Below are positions 19,683 to 28,427 of a DNA stretch of 39,259 nucleotides, piece after piece. Numbering within the stretch: the first letter of the stretch is position 1; the number at the start of each line of letters is the position of its first letter. This DNA is from a virus. The stretch is taken from positions 1 through 39,259 of the IMG/VR virus record IMGVR_UViG_3300032893_000154. One strand, given 5' to 3'. The position numbers were made by a program, and so were the translations under genes. Below the pieces are notes generated by a model, which worked only from the letters and a program-made list of their open reading frames with translations, was not told the DNA's origin and did no database searches.

Positions 19683-21761
19683 ATGTCCAGCCCCATGTCC
19701 GATTATTCCCGTTCGCAAGACTCCAAAGACTTTCTCTCGGATTACAAAAAGAGCATCAAGTCGGACCCACGCCTCGAATTCCATCAAGACATCATCCAAG
19801 ATTTTGGCGAATCTTATGAACGAGCGTACCAACTCTGGAACACCTACTACGCCGAAGCCTATAAGGACCTGTCATACTACCTGGGAAATCAATGGTCGCT
19901 TGAGGAACTTAGTTATCTTAACAACCAGCGACGTTCGTCGTTTACTTACAACAAAATCTTTAGACTGGTCAACCTTGTCCTTGGACGGTACTCAGACACC
20001 ATGCGTGGCTTTCTTGTTGAGCCTATCGAGAATTCATCTGAACTCACTGCCGAGATTCAAACAGATGCGCTTCAATACATCATGCAGTACGCCAATGGCT
20101 ACGAAGTGTGTAAAAAGGCTGTCAAAGGTTCTCTCACTACAGGAATGTCCTTTATATCGCCGTGGCTTGACTATCGAGACGACCCGGTATCCGGGGATAT
20201 ACGTTACCACCTTGACGAATGGAACTCAGTCATTATGGACCCATTCGTCACTAAAAAAGACTTATCAGATTGCGGCTTCATCGCTCGGCGAAAATATCTT
20301 ACTAGAACCGAAGTAATCTCTCTTCTTCCAGAGAAACAAGCGGAAATCGAAGCTTTACCGTGGGGTACTCGTGATGATAAATTTACTTACATGCCTTACG
20401 CCCGTCAATGGGGCATGCAAAAGCTTCTCAATTACAATGAATACTGGCGCACCAAGTGGGAAACGAAAGAAGTCTTGGTCGATATGGAAACTGGGGAGAC
20501 GAAGCAATGGGATGGGGATCGAAAGCGCCTCTATCTTTTTCGCAAGATGTTTCCCCAACTCGAAGTCGTTAAAAAGCCCGTTCGTTCGGTCGAACTTGGT
20601 ATCATCGTTGAAGGACAACTTCTCTATTACGGAAAAGACCCAGGCGGTCTAAACGACTATCCGTTTGTGCCATTCTTCGCCGTATTCGAGCCTTCTTACG
20701 ATCTATATAACTGGAAGATACAATCGTTGGTGCGCTTTATCAGGGACCCGCAAACGGATCTGAATAAAGCCCGTTCAAAGATGGTCGACATCCGCGACAA
20801 TCAGCTCAATTCTGGCTGGATCGCCAAGACGAACTCCGTCTCCAATCCATCCTCGATGTACAAATCGGGTCAAGGCCAGGTTATTTGGCTTAAGCCTGAA
20901 GCGCAGATGACAGACATACAACGGATACCCTCTGCAAACATTGACGCGTCTCAGTTCCAATTAGAGGCCGAATTTGAGAAAGACATGTTCGAGATCTTGG
21001 GACTCAGCACCGAAAACGTTGGAATGGCTGAAAACGAGAAAATTGAGACTGCTGGAATCCTTTCAAAGTATCGCCAGATGGCTGGCTGGATACCTATGCA
21101 GCACATCTTCGATGGTATTTGGGAATCTCAACGCCTTTTGGGTCAAAAGACGCTAAAGCTCATGCAAGCCAACTATTCGCCCGAAAAGATCAAGCTAATC
21201 ACGAAAAAAGATCCGACGCCTGAATTCTACTCCAAGTCGTTTAGTAGATATAATGTCACCGTCGAAGAAGGAATTCTAACAGATTCTCAACGCCAATCCC
21301 AATTCATCCAGCTCGTAGCGTTGCAACAGATGGGCGTTTTACCACCTGAAGGCAATGCTCTCATCATCCAGAATTCGAATCTGCATGGCAAAAAAGATCT
21401 CCATGCTCTTATCCAGCAAAAGCAACAAGCCGAAGCCCAAGCGAATGAGCAGATGATGCAACTTCAGATGGAGAATCAGAAAAATGTCAATAAGGCTGTC
21501 GATTCGGAATCTGAATCTAAAAAGGCTCTTGCGGCTGAGCGTCTTAATAAGATTGGCCTAGATGCAGCTCTCAATGTCGAAAGAATCTCTCGTTCTGAAG
21601 AAGAAAAGACAGCTGGTGCTCTTAACATCATTAAGGCACTCAAAGAGCTGGATGGCATGAATCTGGACAATCTTCAGAAGAAATTGGCTTTATTGCGGGA
21701 ATTAGAGGGTAAAACCGAAGAGAAGAAAGAGACTACTTCTCCTTCCGCCGCTCCTCAATAG
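19683..21761 (+). CDS. P22-like portal protein
   Basis: This 692-residue protein has the P22-type portal pattern: R-A-Y-Q-L-W start, DLSYYLGNQWSLEEL, YNKIFRLVNLVLGRY, then TTGMSFISPWLDYRDD, an L-D-E-W-NSVIMDPF segment and a long helical end (QQKQQAEAQANEQMMQLQM) typical of P22-type portals. A K/E-rich C-terminal tail follows. It forms the dodecameric channel at the packaging vertex, works with TerL and accepts the adaptor at 26679. Start at ATG 19683 after AAGGA. Scaffold and capsid genes follow. Confidence 0.9.
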   Translation: MSSPMSDYSRSQDSKDFLSDYKKSIKSDPRLEFHQDIIQDFGESYERAYQLWNTYYAEAYKDLSYYLGNQWSLEELSYLNNQRRSSFTYNKIFRLVNLVLGRYSDTMRGFLVEPIENSSELTAEIQTDALQYIMQYANGYEVCKKAVKGSLTTGMSFISPWLDYRDDPVSGDIRYHLDEWNSVIMDPFVTKKDLSDCGFIARRKYLTRTEVISLLPEKQAEIEALPWGTRDDKFTYMPYARQWGMQKLLNYNEYWRTKWETKEVLVDMETGETKQWDGDRKRLYLFRKMFPQLEVVKKPVRSVELGIIVEGQLLYYGKDPGGLNDYPFVPFFAVFEPSYDLYNWKIQSLVRFIRDPQTDLNKARSKMVDIRDNQLNSGWIAKTNSVSNPSSMYKSGQGQVIWLKPEAQMTDIQRIPSANIDASQFQLEAEFEKDMFEILGLSTENVGMAENEKIETAGILSKYRQMAGWIPMQHIFDGIWESQRLLGQKTLKLMQANYSPEKIKLITKKDPTPEFYSKSFSRYNVTVEEGILTDSQRQSQFIQLVALQQMGVLPPEGNALIIQNSNLHGKKDLHALIQQKQQAEAQANEQMMQLQMENQKNVNKAVDSESESKKALAAERLNKIGLDAALNVERISRSEEEKTAGALNIIKALKELDGMNLDNLQKKLALLRELEGKTEEKKETTSPSAAPQ

Positions 21762-21936
21762 AGCATAAACGAGTGTGAAAATCCTTCATTTCATCTTTGA
21801 TGGCGATTATTAGATTAATAATATCTCGCCTATCGGCATTGGCTTCGCTTCGAACCCATAACATCATCGCTATCATAGAAGCGATGAGAGTAAAAGTGCA
21901 ACCAGCTATCGACATAATAATTGGAAAGTAATCCAT
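21733..21936 (-). CDS. Minus-strand small membrane protein (DFHxRLCxIEER family)
   Basis: This 67-residue protein starts at ATG 21936 after AAAAGGAG. A membrane helix (~5-27) is followed by a charged helix and the motif DEMKDFHTRLCSIEER. The same motif, DEMKDFHGRLCAIEER, closes the protein at 34465, so the two are paralogues. It runs antisense into the last 29 bp of the portal gene, alone on its strand. Function unknown. Confidence 0.66.
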   Translation of the reverse strand: MDYFPIIMSIAGCTFTLIASMIAMMLWVRSEANADRRDIINLIIAIKDEMKDFHTRLCSIEERRKEK

Positions 21937-22055
21937 TTGAATCTCCTTTTCGCCCATCAATATTAACGCAATTCTTCCATTAATTCTACCTTGTACAAAT
22001 ATTTTGACTCTCCTGTAAACTTTGAATTAGAAACTTTACACTGAAACAAGGTCGC

Positions 22056-22250
22056 ATGGACAAAACAATGGCCAAAGTCACCAAGCAGATGAAGACTGCT
22101 GAGCGTGACATCAAAAAAGGCAAGCCAAAAGCCGCTGTAAAAGCGCTCAAAGGCGCCGAGAAGAAGAATGTCAAGCTCACCAAGATCGACCGGGAAGTCC
22201 GCGATCCGGAGATTGATGCCTATAAAAAGATGAAGAAACGAGGTTGCTAA
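22056..22250 (+). CDS. Small basic protein
   Basis: This 64-residue protein is very basic (KVTKQMKTAERDIKKGKPKA) with helical periodicity and no hydrophobic segment. It is coupled to the next gene by TAATG. It could be a virion DNA-condensing or packaging-linked protein, by composition and by its place between portal and scaffold. Function unknown. Confidence 0.62.
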   Translation: MDKTMAKVTKQMKTAERDIKKGKPKAAVKALKGAEKKNVKLTKIDREVRDPEIDAYKKMKKRGC

Positions 22251-22480
22251 TGTTCGATCCAAGAAACAGATTTCCCGCATCGCCTATGCACCCAGACGAC
22301 GACTATTGGCATCCAGTGCCAGAAGATTCTTACTCCAGAGAACTAGATTCCAGAGTGCAGGCTCAAGAGCGTCCTTACGGTTATTCCTACGGTGAACCTC
22401 CTGCCGATACGGGTGATTTTAACCAAAGAGCCTTAGAGAGCGACAAACAATATCCAAAGCGAAAAGGTAGGGCCGTCTAA
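22250..22480 (+). CDS. Hypothetical acidic/proline-rich protein
   Basis: This 76-residue protein starts at ATG 22250 within TAATG; the TTG at 22244 is rejected. It is rich in Pro, Asp, Tyr and Ser with no helices of note and a basic tail (KQYPKRKGR). Probably flexible; a minor virion component is possible from its place among structural genes. Confidence 0.62.
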   Translation: MFDPRNRFPASPMHPDDDYWHPVPEDSYSRELDSRVQAQERPYGYSYGEPPADTGDFNQRALESDKQYPKRKGRAV

Positions 22481-22662
22481 TGGCAGAGAAATGGATACAA
22501 GGCGCCATCAAGCATCCAGGCGCACTCCGAAAAGAACTCGGAGCGAAAAAAGGCAAACCGATTCCAGCTAAAAAGCTGGCCGCGGCTGCGAAGAAGGGGG
22601 GCAAGATCGGTAAAAGGGCTCGCCTCGCTGAAACTCTCAAGAAAATGCATAGAGGAAAGTAA
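22480..22662 (+). CDS. Small basic phage protein (AEKWIQ family)
   Basis: This 60-residue protein matches a common phage pattern: AEKWIQGAIKHPGALRKELG, then KKGKPIPAKKL, then KRARLAETLKKM. It is strongly basic and probably DNA-binding. It is joined by TAATG on both sides. The function of this family is not known to me. Confidence 0.7.
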   Translation: MAEKWIQGAIKHPGALRKELGAKKGKPIPAKKLAAAAKKGGKIGKRARLAETLKKMHRGK

Positions 22663-22925
22663 TGAAACACATGAAACATCACGATGGACACATGGGCCAC
22701 AAATCTGGGGCGCATATGTACAAAAACGAAGTCGACGAACCACATGTTCCAGCTCATGGCCACCAAGAAGCCGGAATGGGCGTTCACGACTTTAAAGGTC
22801 AGGCGCAAGACATTGCTTACGGTCAAGCCGGAGAGCAGGGTTGCAGATCTGACGAGAAGAAAATGGCAGCTCAATTCAAGAACTACCATTGGGATTCTGA
22901 CACTGGTGGAGCGTCGGGATACTAA
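22662..22925 (+). CDS. Histidine-rich small protein
   Basis: This 87-residue protein has about ten His in its first 42 residues (MKHMKHHDGHMGHKSGAHMY). It could bind metal ions or be pH-sensitive. There is no signal peptide. It is coupled by TAATG and lies in the pre-capsid gene run. Function unknown. Confidence 0.65.
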   Translation: MKHMKHHDGHMGHKSGAHMYKNEVDEPHVPAHGHQEAGMGVHDFKGQAQDIAYGQAGEQGCRSDEKKMAAQFKNYHWDSDTGGASGY

Positions 22926-22928
22926 GTT

Positions 22929-23294
22929 ATGGCTCAAGAAATAGGCGAATCTAGAGAGCAATGGGGATGGAATGTCTGGCACATGGCCGAAGACATCGCC
23001 AACAACCTGAAAAGCGATAAGAGGCCCTTTTACATTGTCTTCGCAGCTAAGCAAGACAAGAGCAACCCTGGCGCCTTTCGGCAAGGTTTCCACATGTATC
23101 GAGACAGACCGCCCAAGTTAATTGGGATACTAGTTTGGTATGTCGACCATACGCAAGGAATCTTCGAATTGGTCCCAGAATTATCAATACCTCCGGATGT
23201 ACCGTTGGATGAATCGCTACTGTCCCAAGATAGCAAAGATTCCTACGCAACGATATCGGAAGTTGGACAGCAGATGGGCGTCATCCTGTCCTAG
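22929..23294 (+). CDS. Hypothetical virion-region protein
   Basis: This 121-residue protein has a folded look: WGWNVWHMAEDIANNL, PFYIVFAAKQDKSNP, KLIGILVWYVDHTQGIFELV. A flexible acidic end follows. It sits directly before the scaffold gene. No family recognised; a head-assembly role is plausible by position. Confidence 0.65.
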   Translation: MAQEIGESREQWGWNVWHMAEDIANNLKSDKRPFYIVFAAKQDKSNPGAFRQGFHMYRDRPPKLIGILVWYVDHTQGIFELVPELSIPPDVPLDESLLSQDSKDSYATISEVGQQMGVILS

Positions 23295-23324
23295 GATTAG
23301 ATCTAGCAACCAAAAGGGAATGCA

Positions 23325-24122
23325 ATGTCTATCGACATGAAAGAATATGCGGGCGAATTAGAGTCTCCAGCCGCCGTGGAGCAACAAAGCGAAGTAAATC
23401 AGTACGAAGCACAGTCGCTAAAAGAAGAACTTGGACTGCCGGACATTCCGAAGCAAGAGTCTCCTGCTAAAGAAGAAACTTTACAGGAATCAAAGCCGGG
23501 ACCCACACCCCAAGAGCTGAACTTTAAAGCACTCTCGGACTCAGTTGAAAAGTTAAAGGCAGAGAAGGAAGCAGAAAGGCGGGAGTACCAACTCCAACTG
23601 GACATGCTTCGAGCGAATCTGACTAAGCAGCAGCAACCGGCCACCCAGGTCAAAAAGATGTTTGACGGCATGGAGGACACAGACGTCCCCAATGTCGGAG
23701 AGCTTCGAAAGGCTTGGCAAGAGCGAGAGCATGCTTACAACGAGAAGATCGAAGAGCTCCAAGTTGCCAATATGCATCCAGACTATGCCGAAGTTTTAGG
23801 AAAGTACGGAAAACACCTAGCAGAAACAGATCCCGGCTTTATGCAGGGTTTGCAGGGTGCGGAGAACAAGGCTCTTTTTGCTTATAGATATGCCAAGAGA
23901 GAACAAGAGCTCCAAACCTTGAGAGAGGCGCAGAAAACACAAAGTGCACCGGCACCAACGCAAGCGAGCATTAATGCTCAAAAGATAGTCGAGAATGCCA
24001 GAAAGCCAGGAACCCTGGCCCAAGCAGGAGGACAATCGGTCCTTTCCAAGGCTGACTACTACGCGAATATGAGTGACCAAGACTTTATGAAGATGGCCTC
24101 CAAATACCTGGGCGAGATCTAA
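23325..24122 (+). CDS. Capsid scaffolding protein (putative)
   Basis: This 265-residue protein sits directly upstream of the capsid gene, the usual place for a scaffold. It is charged, Gln/Glu/Lys-rich, with a coiled coil (LSDSVEKLKAEKEAERREYQ, then LQLDMLRANLTKQQQ) and a short C-terminal helical motif (KADYYANMSDQDFMKMASKY) like those that bind coat protein. It would be absent from the mature virion. No protease gene is seen. Confidence 0.7.
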   Translation: MSIDMKEYAGELESPAAVEQQSEVNQYEAQSLKEELGLPDIPKQESPAKEETLQESKPGPTPQELNFKALSDSVEKLKAEKEAERREYQLQLDMLRANLTKQQQPATQVKKMFDGMEDTDVPNVGELRKAWQEREHAYNEKIEELQVANMHPDYAEVLGKYGKHLAETDPGFMQGLQGAENKALFAYRYAKREQELQTLREAQKTQSAPAPTQASINAQKIVENARKPGTLAQAGGQSVLSKADYYANMSDQDFMKMASKYLGEI

Positions 24123-24139
24123 CAACATAGAGAAAAGAA

Positions 24140-25087
24140 ATGGCAATTACAGGTTTAACTCAACTGCCTCCAGAGGTGCGAACTTACTTCGATAGATTGT
24201 TGCTTGCGCTCGCGCGCCCATACTTCATCTACGATTTATTCGCTCAAAAGAGACAGATTCCGCTTAATTCTGGGGACCAAATGGTTTTCAGAAGGTATGG
24301 TACTCTTACTGCGGCCACAGTACCACTAACAGACGGACAAACGCCTCCAGGCGACCAATTGTCTGTAACAGACTTCAAAGCCCAAATCCAATGGTACGGC
24401 TCGTTTGTAACGATTACCGACCAAGTTCAGTACGTTGTACAAGACCGCGTACTTAATGAAGCGACTAAAGTTTTATCTTTACAGCTTGGATTGACCCTGG
24501 ACACGCTAATTCGCGATATGATGGTAAGTACAGCAAGTACGATCGCATGTCAGTTTGGTCTGAACGGAAATACTCCTACAGAGATTACCGACGCAGACAT
24601 TCAAACTGCGATTATCGCTCTACGTCAGGGTAACGCTCGCTTGATGACCAATCCTCTCCCTGGAGAGAACAAATTTGGTACAGCGCCTGTCAGAAGTTCC
24701 TACTGGGGATTTATGTCAGTCGACCTTCAAGCAGACCTAGAAGCTGTCAGCTCGTTTATTCAAGCTGCGAACTATCCCAATCCAATGAATGCATTGGAAG
24801 CGGAATGGGGCGCAACTAGAAACGTTCGATGGCTCTTGAACACTAACGGATTCAGTAATGGCGCATCTCCGAACGTGTACAGCTCGTTTGTACTCGGTCA
24901 AGAAGCATACGGCGTAGTTCGTCTTGGAGCAAAGGAAGCTGAGTTTATCGTTAAGCCTCTTGGCGCAAGCGGTACAGCAGACCCATTGAACCAACGAGGA
25001 ACTGTCGGTTACAAGTACCCATTTGCAACTCGTATCCTCAATGACAACTGGATTACCAGACTGACATCAACACTGGCATCGAGCTAA
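24140..25087 (+). CDS. Major capsid protein, N4-gp56 family
   Basis: This 315-residue protein has the N4-gp56-type order: LPPEVRTYFDRLLLALARP, then QIPLNSGDQMVFRRYG, LTDGQTPPGDQLS, QIQWYGSFVTITDQV, VLNEATKVLSLQLGLTLD, DMMVSTAS, GLNGNTPTEIT, ENKFGTAPVRSSYWGF, and NDNWITRL at the end. The length is normal for the family. It assembles the head shell; the phage GroES at 15336 might help it fold. ATG 24140 follows GAAAAGAA. Confidence 0.93.
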   Translation: MAITGLTQLPPEVRTYFDRLLLALARPYFIYDLFAQKRQIPLNSGDQMVFRRYGTLTAATVPLTDGQTPPGDQLSVTDFKAQIQWYGSFVTITDQVQYVVQDRVLNEATKVLSLQLGLTLDTLIRDMMVSTASTIACQFGLNGNTPTEITDADIQTAIIALRQGNARLMTNPLPGENKFGTAPVRSSYWGFMSVDLQADLEAVSSFIQAANYPNPMNALEAEWGATRNVRWLLNTNGFSNGASPNVYSSFVLGQEAYGVVRLGAKEAEFIVKPLGASGTADPLNQRGTVGYKYPFATRILNDNWITRLTSTLASS

Positions 25088-25097
25088 GGAGGACACA

Positions 25098-25826
25098 ATG
25101 GCAATAATTAAGAAAGGTACTTTAACTGTAGCGACTGGCGGAGCAGCTCAGAACTTAGCTCTTGGCTTTGTACCGAGTTATCTCAGACTAGAGAATAAAA
25201 CTAAGATTGTAGCGAATACCAACGGCGTTCAAATTGCCGAATGGTATAACGACATGGTTAATGCGAGTGCCTATTTGTGGACTACCACGACTGGCGCACC
25301 TGTTATAAGCTATACGTCTACAAACGGTGTTACTCCACTAATAACGGCAGATGCTTCTCTATACGCTGCTACGAACTTGACTATCACAGGCATTTCGAAA
25401 GCGGCTAATGCAAGCATCACGGCAACACACGCTTTTACAAGCGCTGATATTGGCGTGACAACTGTCAGTTTTCATGGCGTACAAGGTATGACTCAAATCA
25501 ACACTCTTTCGGGCGTAATTCAGTCTGTTACCTCTACGACAAGCTTTACAGTGAACATTAATTCGACAGGCTTCACGACTTATACATCGGGTGGTATTGC
25601 GAACGTGGTCACTGGAAACTATCCATATCCTTTGCAAGGCGGAACTCCAAGCGCTACAAACGCTCCTGGTTTCCCTCCTTCTCAGGCTGCAACTTCTCAA
25701 GTACTCAATGCTGCTCTTTATAACCAAGGCATCATTGGCGTCACTTTGGGATCTGCAATCATGGTTACTACAAGCGATGTATGGCAATACATTGCAATGC
25801 TTGATACAGACGTCACTAGTGCATAA
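25098..25826 (+). CDS. Virion protein with FCCH-like module (capsid-adjacent)
   Basis: This 242-residue protein, ten bases after the capsid gene with GGAGG, begins with strands (GTLTVATGGAAQNLALGF). Residues ~97-176 form an Ig-like module that recalls the FCCH-type repeat in many phage proteins (TITGISKAANASITATHAFT, then VQGMTQINTLSGVIQSV, TSTTSFTVNINSTGFTTYTS). It is probably a head decoration or head-completion protein. The module call is from pattern memory. Confidence 0.65.
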   Translation: MAIIKKGTLTVATGGAAQNLALGFVPSYLRLENKTKIVANTNGVQIAEWYNDMVNASAYLWTTTTGAPVISYTSTNGVTPLITADASLYAATNLTITGISKAANASITATHAFTSADIGVTTVSFHGVQGMTQINTLSGVIQSVTSTTSFTVNINSTGFTTYTSGGIANVVTGNYPYPLQGGTPSATNAPGFPPSQAATSQVLNAALYNQGIIGVTLGSAIMVTTSDVWQYIAMLDTDVTSA

Positions 25827-25832
25827 CGCTTC

Positions 25833-25854
25833 GGGACAGGGCGATATCTGTCCC
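25833..25854 (+). other. Stem-loop after capsid genes
   Basis: GGGACAG and CTGTCCC form a 7-bp stem with an 8-base loop, followed by AAAATTTA and not a T-run. It may lower read-through from the capsid genes or protect mRNA. Confidence 0.45.
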
Positions 25855-25871
25855 AAAATTTAAGGTATGCC

Positions 25872-26243
25872 GTGGGAATGAGGAATATTCCACCTTCTGT
25901 TACTTACCCCTCTCCCAATGAGTATTTGGAGACCGTATATCCCATTACCGGCATTACCAATGCATCTCAAGCAACCGTTACTTGCACAGCTTACGCTTTT
26001 ACATCGGCCGACGAAGACATCACGCAACTGACGATAAAGCAAGTGGTGGGAATGCTCCCGATAAACGGGATCACCTGCTTGATTACAAAAGTCCTTAGCT
26101 CTACGCAATTCCAAATTGCTGTAGATACGACCAATTTTCCGATTTATCGGTCTGGGGGCGTGATTGTAATAGACACGGGGCAGCCTCCAGTGGAACAGCA
26201 AGGGTTCCAGTACTTTAATACTCCGTGGCAGAACGTTTTATAA
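25872..26243 (+). CDS. Small virion protein with FCCH-like module
   Basis: This 123-residue protein starts at GTG 25872 six bases after AAGG (ATG 25878 is in frame). Most of it is one FCCH-like module, parallel to the previous gene (TNASQATVTCTAYAFTSADE, VVGMLPINGITCLITKVL, then STQFQIAVDTTNFPIYRSGG). It is likely a head or tail-neck accessory. Two adjacent genes with the module suggest duplication. Confidence 0.65.
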   Translation: MGMRNIPPSVTYPSPNEYLETVYPITGITNASQATVTCTAYAFTSADEDITQLTIKQVVGMLPINGITCLITKVLSSTQFQIAVDTTNFPIYRSGGVIVIDTGQPPVEQQGFQYFNTPWQNVL

Positions 26244-26255
26244 GAGGAACTTAAC

Positions 26256-26669
26256 ATGGCAAGAACACGAAGAGTGCAATCCACTTTTAAAGAAGCAAAA
26301 TCAGAAGTGATTGCTGAGAACATCCTGAAGGAAAATCCAGAGGGACTCCCTCCAGTCGATCACGCAAGCACAGAGAAAATCGTCCAAGCGAAGTATGTCC
26401 CTGAATACCGAGAAGTCGTCTTCTTGAATGGTAGAGATCCAGGATATCCGCTTGATTTCCATTATTCGAGTAAGACGCATCCGCTCAAAATCTACAAATT
26501 ACTTCACGGTCAGACCTACAAGCTTCCTGTTGAGATTATCGAGCATCTCGAATCTCGCAGCGAACCTCAATACGGCTATCGGAAGGGCGCAGATGGTCAT
26601 CCAGAGATGTACGTCATCTCTCGCAAGTTCATCTTCCAGTGCCGAAACGTACCTAGAGCCGCAGCATAA
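26256..26669 (+). CDS. Conserved head-tail region protein
   Basis: This 137-residue protein begins after AGGAAC. A charged start (VQSTFKEAKSEVIAENILK) is followed by a folded core (REVVFLNGRDPGYPLDFHYS, LHGQTYKLPVEIIEHLESR, GYRKGADGHPEMYVISRKF). The pattern resembles small proteins commonly found between capsid and adaptor genes in N4-gp56-capsid podoviruses. Function unknown; a neck component is likely. Confidence 0.62.
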   Translation: MARTRRVQSTFKEAKSEVIAENILKENPEGLPPVDHASTEKIVQAKYVPEYREVVFLNGRDPGYPLDFHYSSKTHPLKIYKLLHGQTYKLPVEIIEHLESRSEPQYGYRKGADGHPEMYVISRKFIFQCRNVPRAAA

Positions 26670-26678
26670 AGGTGTAGC

Positions 26679-27836
26679 ATGACGATTACTACTTCTGGTT
26701 GGAATTTAGCAAACATCCGAACGAAGCTTCGTAACGTCGTTGGTATGCCGAGTGCCGATCAATTGTCCGATGCTAGCGCTAACGCCTACATCAATAATTA
26801 CGGCACTTATCAGCTTCCTCATGAGCTGAAAACTCAGATTCAGAACAACTTTCTGGATTTCAAAACTACGCCTGGGATCAATACTTACGCCTTCCCAGGC
26901 GCCTATTTAACAGATTCCCCTGGGGCCTATGCGGATGGATTCCCTCTCATCTTTTATGAAGACCCAGACATCTTCTACCAGGACTGGCCCCAGCAATATA
27001 ACGTAGATTCTGTAGCAGCCGGAAACGGCTCTCAAACCTTATTTACAGGCAATACCCAAGGTTTTCCAATCATCATTGGCACGTTCTTTATTACGGATAG
27101 CGTTCAAGTGCTCCAAGACACTGGAATGCCTGTTGTAAGTGGCGTAACTATTGCTACTGGAAACGGCGGGACTTCTTATTCTGGTACCTTAGCCGCAATT
27201 CCCGTTGAAATTGGAACCTTTATAGCAGTTGGTGGAATTGGCGCTACAAGCCCTGAAACCTTCACGGATAACGGAGATGGCACCTTAACAGGCTCACAAG
27301 GCGGTACTGGGACCATCGACTACACAACAGGCGCATGGACCCTTACATTCAATTCTGCTGTCACTACGGGCCTTTTAATCCAAGCAACCTATCGAGTGGT
27401 GGGTTTAGGCGTTTTGGCGGGCGATGGTTCAGGAATGCTGAACTATGCTACCGGTGCATTCTCAGCCACTTTTAATGCAGCTCCAAGTAGTAGCCTCACT
27501 GTCTACGATAAGTATATTGCGTATCAGGGCAATAGACCTCAAGGTGTTCTCTTTTTTCAAAATCAATTTCAACTCATGCCTGTACCTGATCAGGTTTACC
27601 AAATCCGGATGCAGGGCTTTGTTCTTCCAGATCAGTTAGTCAATGACTCTGATACGCCAGCACAGCCAGAATGGGGTCCTTTATATGCTTACGGAGCTGC
27701 TTTAGAGATATTCGCCGATCGAGGAGATACCGAGAACTATGACCGTTACTATCCGATTCTGAAGAAATTTGAAAACGTTGCTTTAGGACGAACAATTCAA
27801 CAATACACGCCCGAACAAGGCGTTCCGAGGTTTTAG
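26679..27836 (+). CDS. P22 gp4-like head-tail adaptor with inserted beta modules
   Basis: This 385-residue protein has adaptor-like ends. The first ~105 residues are helical (NIRTKLRNVVGMPSADQLSD, YINNYGTYQLPHELKTQ). The last ~75 (WGPLYAYGAALEIFADRGD, YDRYYPILKKFENVALG) match the helices of P22 gp4-type adaptors, which bind the portal. Between them (~105-290) lie beta-rich repeats with IDYTTGAWTLTFNSAVTTG and LNYATGAFSATFNAAPSSS, an inserted module not in gp4. It would build the ring below the portal and carry an extra domain to the outside. Family call is from pattern. Confidence 0.72.
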   Translation: MTITTSGWNLANIRTKLRNVVGMPSADQLSDASANAYINNYGTYQLPHELKTQIQNNFLDFKTTPGINTYAFPGAYLTDSPGAYADGFPLIFYEDPDIFYQDWPQQYNVDSVAAGNGSQTLFTGNTQGFPIIIGTFFITDSVQVLQDTGMPVVSGVTIATGNGGTSYSGTLAAIPVEIGTFIAVGGIGATSPETFTDNGDGTLTGSQGGTGTIDYTTGAWTLTFNSAVTTGLLIQATYRVVGLGVLAGDGSGMLNYATGAFSATFNAAPSSSLTVYDKYIAYQGNRPQGVLFFQNQFQLMPVPDQVYQIRMQGFVLPDQLVNDSDTPAQPEWGPLYAYGAALEIFADRGDTENYDRYYPILKKFENVALGRTIQQYTPEQGVPRF

Positions 27837-28427
27837 ATGGCTTATAATCGTGATATACCAGCAGCAAAAGAATTAATCTCGAATAGCCAAAGCGCGATTC
27901 AGGGAAATTTTCAAACGATAGACAGTGGAATGACTGGCACTGGGGTTGGTTTTTCCAGAAACCACGTTACCATGACCGATGCTACAAATGGTGGTCTTCA
28001 CAACACAGTAGATTACTATGCGCCTGTATCCGATCCGACAGTGGGGTCAGCGCCTGTCGCTTCACTTTACGTAAAGGCATCACCAGCCCAGCTTTTCTTT
28101 AGAAATACGTCCGGAATTTTGCAGCTTACAAATTTACCCATTGTAACTGCTACACCCGGAGCAACGGGATATGGAATCGTTACTCCCTGGGGTATCAAGA
28201 TAAATTGGGGCCAAATCGCCAACATTGGAAAAACTACAGGCGCAGCGACCGTTTTTCAGGTTCCTTTCACCGTTCAACCTTCTCTTCAATTGACTGTAGA
28301 GAATGCTGGCATGGATGCCGATGGTTCTTCTACATCTGTTAATGCTCTATCGACGACTGGCTTCACGGCTAGATGCTCTGTGACGCCAGGCACTCACACA
28401 TTATTCTTCTTTGCTATAGGAACCTAA
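27837..28427 (+). CDS. Tail fibre / tail tip protein with gp53-like C-terminus
   Basis: This 196-residue protein starts immediately after the adaptor stop. The N-terminus is helical-polar (AAKELISNSQSAIQGNF), followed by strands. The C-terminal ~90 residues (GYGIVTPWGIKINWGQIANI, then VPFTVQPSLQLTVEN and FFFAIGT) resemble the gp53-like C-terminal fold of phage tail fibres. It is probably a short fibre or tail appendage. It is coupled to the next gene by TAATG. Confidence 0.6.
   Translation: MAYNRDIPAAKELISNSQSAIQGNFQTIDSGMTGTGVGFSRNHVTMTDATNGGLHNTVDYYAPVSDPTVGSAPVASLYVKASPAQLFFRNTSGILQLTNLPIVTATPGATGYGIVTPWGIKINWGQIANIGKTTGAATVFQVPFTVQPSLQLTVENAGMDADGSSTSVNALSTTGFTARCSVTPGTHTLFFFAIGT

Noticed and set aside
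19654-20316. 220-codon frame overlapping the portal start
   Set aside because: Shadow of the portal in another frame; composition is Ser/Thr/Arg-rich without motifs.
25833-25854. Intrinsic terminator after the capsid genes
   Set aside because: The stem is good but no T-run follows, so it is listed only as a stem-loop.
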